Origin: Acidimicrobiia bacterium
Lineage (GTDB): Bacteria > Actinomycetota > Acidimicrobiia > Spongiisociales > ZC4RG35
Assembly: GCA_025929005.1 (NCBI GenBank)
Contig: JAICND010000075.1
Span: 1 to 7,099, forward strand
Reading direction: 5' to 3'
DNA length: 7,099 nt
The notes beneath the pieces are model-generated. The model was not told the DNA's origin. It searched no databases and worked only from the letters and a program-made list of their open reading frames with translations. The first letter of the stretch is position 1. Every line of letters starts with the position of its first letter. The translations under genes were made by a program, and so were the position numbers. This document shows, piece after piece, positions 6,839 through 7,099 of this stretch.

Positions 6839-7099
6839 ATGCAGACCTCAGCAATCCTTCACAATCTCGAGTCGGCTCTCGACTCCCAGCTGGCCCTGGC
6901 CGGCGCCGATCCCAACCTGGAGGCGGCCGGTCGGGCCATCCTGGCTGCGTTGCGTCCGGCCCTCAAAGAAGCCGCCTTTGAACTTGCCGGTCAAGCCGCC
7001 GAGGAGGTCAGAGCCCAGGTCAGCGGTCATCGTGTCGACCTCACCGTGGTCGACGGCGAACCCACCATCAGAATTACCCCCGATGAGCAGCAACTGACG
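6839..7099 (+). CDS. Helical protein of unknown function (3' end outside window)
   Basis: The frame runs from ATG 6839 to the window edge (87 codons seen, no stop). ATG 6839 is the first start after an in-frame TAA at 6815-6817. The ribosome binding site is weak (AAGA at 6827-6830). Residues 1-62 are Ala/Leu/Glu-rich and look amphipathic-helical. They are followed by VDLTVVDGEPTIRITP (66-81), which looks like two beta strands joined by a DGEP turn. This layout recalls small actinobacterial proteins often annotated, on thin grounds, as HicB-family antitoxins that precede DUF4097 genes. That resemblance is from memory and weak, so no function is assigned. It lies 10 nt after the small ORF and probably shares its transcript. 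Confidence 0.7.
   Translation, partial: MQTSAILHNLESALDSQLALAGADPNLEAAGRAILAALRPALKEAAFELAGQAAEEVRAQVSGHRVDLTVVDGEPTIRITPDEQQLT

Noticed and set aside
6848..7093. 81-codon minus-strand frame at the window end
   Set aside because: It mirrors the 6839 coding frame, is Gly-rich and lacks a ribosome binding site. The + strand reading has better protein-like composition.
6654..7097. 147-codon open frame on the + strand covering the small ORF and the last gene
   Set aside because: Its translation is rich in Arg, Pro and Ser with no coherent structure, typical of an off-frame reading. The 6839 frame gives a sensible helical protein and the 6730 frame has the better ribosome binding site.

Overview
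The window comes from a GC-rich bacterial chromosome, most likely an actinobacterium. An acidimicrobial-type lineage is my guess, not something the sequence proves. The evidence is high GC with G/C-rich third codon positions, GTG and TTG starts, apparently leaderless starts with no Shine-Dalgarno, a khpA gene between rpsP and rimM, and a Thr/Ser-rich lipoprotein with AMIN-like and Gmad2 domains of a kind common in Actinobacteria. No mobile element, CRISPR array, tRNA or rRNA was seen.

Layout. (1) 1-453 (+): the 3' end of a molybdopterin oxidoreductase gene. (2) 450-3161 (-): a complete ppc (phosphoenolpyruvate carboxylase), convergent with gene 1 and sharing four bases at the stop codons. (3) 3162-3221: a 60-bp divergent control region with a possible leaderless -10 for ppc and an inverted repeat touching the ffh start. 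(4) 3222-5688 (+): ffh, rpsP, khpA and rimM, tightly packed as one apparent operon for protein targeting and ribosome assembly. (5) 5685-6542 (-): a secreted lipoprotein, again convergent and again sharing four bases at the stops. (6) 6543-6729: an AT-richer divergent control region with a terminator-like hairpin and a striking array of TGACA/TGTCA pentamers mostly phased at 11 bp. (7) 6730-7099 (+): an unrecognised 32-codon ORF with a good ribosome binding site, then the 5' end of a helical protein that runs off the window.

How the genes work together. Ffh (SRP GTPase) directs nascent membrane and secreted proteins to the translocon. bS16 is a 30S assembly protein, RimM is a 30S maturation factor and KhpA is a small KH-domain RNA-binding protein, so the central block is a translation and targeting operon. 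The usual followers of rimM, trmD and rplS, are absent here. PEPC is an anaplerotic enzyme with all four residues of the allosteric aspartate/malate site conserved, and is not functionally tied to its neighbours.

Most of the window is ordinary housekeeping. The part most worth a second look is 6610-6673, which looks like a phased operator for an OmpR/PhoB-family response regulator. It contains a near-consensus Pho-box-like element and lies between the lipoprotein and the small-ORF transcription unit.
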